NCBI GenBank assembly: GCA_002712305.1
Contig: PATE01000059.1
Location: 1-5,962 of the forward strand
DNA from: Gemmatimonadota bacterium
GTDB taxonomy: Bacteria > Latescibacterota > UBA2968 > UBA8231
Direction: 5' to 3'
Length of the DNA: 5,962 bases
The notes under the pieces are model-generated. The model had not been told where the DNA came from, made no database searches, and saw only the letters and a program-made list of their open reading frames with translations. Shown piece by piece: positions 5,904 through 5,962 of this stretch (position 1 is its first letter; each line of letters begins with the position of its first letter). The position numbers and the translations under genes are program-made.

Positions 5904-5962
5904 ATGGGTTGTGAACCGGACGTCGCGCGAATGGTGGCGTCAGGTGACGGCGTAGTAAGGGC

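Noticed and set aside
5263-5955. Plus-strand open frame opposite the SelA-like gene (230 codons)
   Set aside because: It is a mirror of the conserved PLP-enzyme coding region, and the protein (His/Arg/Asp-rich) resembles no family.
5879-5962. Tail of an upstream minus-strand gene before the SelA-like gene
   Set aside because: All three minus-strand frames enter from the right edge and stop at 5940, 5902 or 5879, so any could be the end of an upstream gene; with fewer than 30 codons none can be chosen or named.

Overview
This is a GC-rich (about 60% by eye), densely coding bacterial window with four complete genes, one gene cut by the left edge and one decayed gene. I saw no tRNA, rRNA, CRISPR array or insertion sequence. 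The left-edge gene is the N-terminus of RlmA, a 23S rRNA guanine methyltransferase. Its G745-type form is typical of Gammaproteobacteria, so I lean towards a gammaproteobacterium. That rests on one partial gene and is tentative.

Left part: partial rlmA (minus strand, 1-249 or 1-273) is divergent from rhaA (plus, 340-1632). The short gap between them holds a perfect 13-bp palindrome and the rhaA ribosome binding site. RhaA, L-rhamnose isomerase, is followed after 2 bp by an aldolase or lyase of the dihydrodipicolinate synthase / N-acetylneuraminate lyase (DHDPS/NAL) family (1635-2537), so the two are almost certainly one transcript. Positions 2538-3076 hold no intact gene. They carry the remains of an enolase-superfamily sugar-acid dehydratase that lacks its N-terminal lobe, is frameshifted near 2870 and stops soon after the barrel begins. 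A 19-codon stretch that may be a scrap of a short-chain dehydrogenase start follows.

Right part: a convergent minus-strand pair is transcribed from the right edge inwards. The first gene (4339-5892, TTG start) is a SelA-like, PLP-dependent fold-type I enzyme with an extra beta-rich C-terminal domain. The second (3077-4321, GTG start, 17 bp downstream) is a sulfatase/alkaline phosphatase superfamily hydrolase. It has Thr where true sulfatases have the Cys that becomes formylglycine, and it has no signal peptide.

Reading the locus together (inference): it looks like an accessory carbohydrate or sugar-acid catabolic region. RhaA makes L-rhamnulose. The DHDPS/NAL-family enzyme and the dead dehydratase are the kind of pair used in non-phosphorylative routes through 2-keto-3-deoxy acids. 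Some SelA-like enzymes are ammonia-lyases on amino-sugar acids that also yield 2-keto-3-deoxy products. No rhamnulokinase, rhamnulose-1-phosphate aldolase, transporter or regulator is visible, so the pathway cannot be closed from this window. I found nothing I can defend as a wholly new system. The most interesting points are the SelA-like fusion, the Thr-type 'sulfatase', and the pairing of RhaA with a DHDPS/NAL-family aldolase beside a decayed dehydratase.
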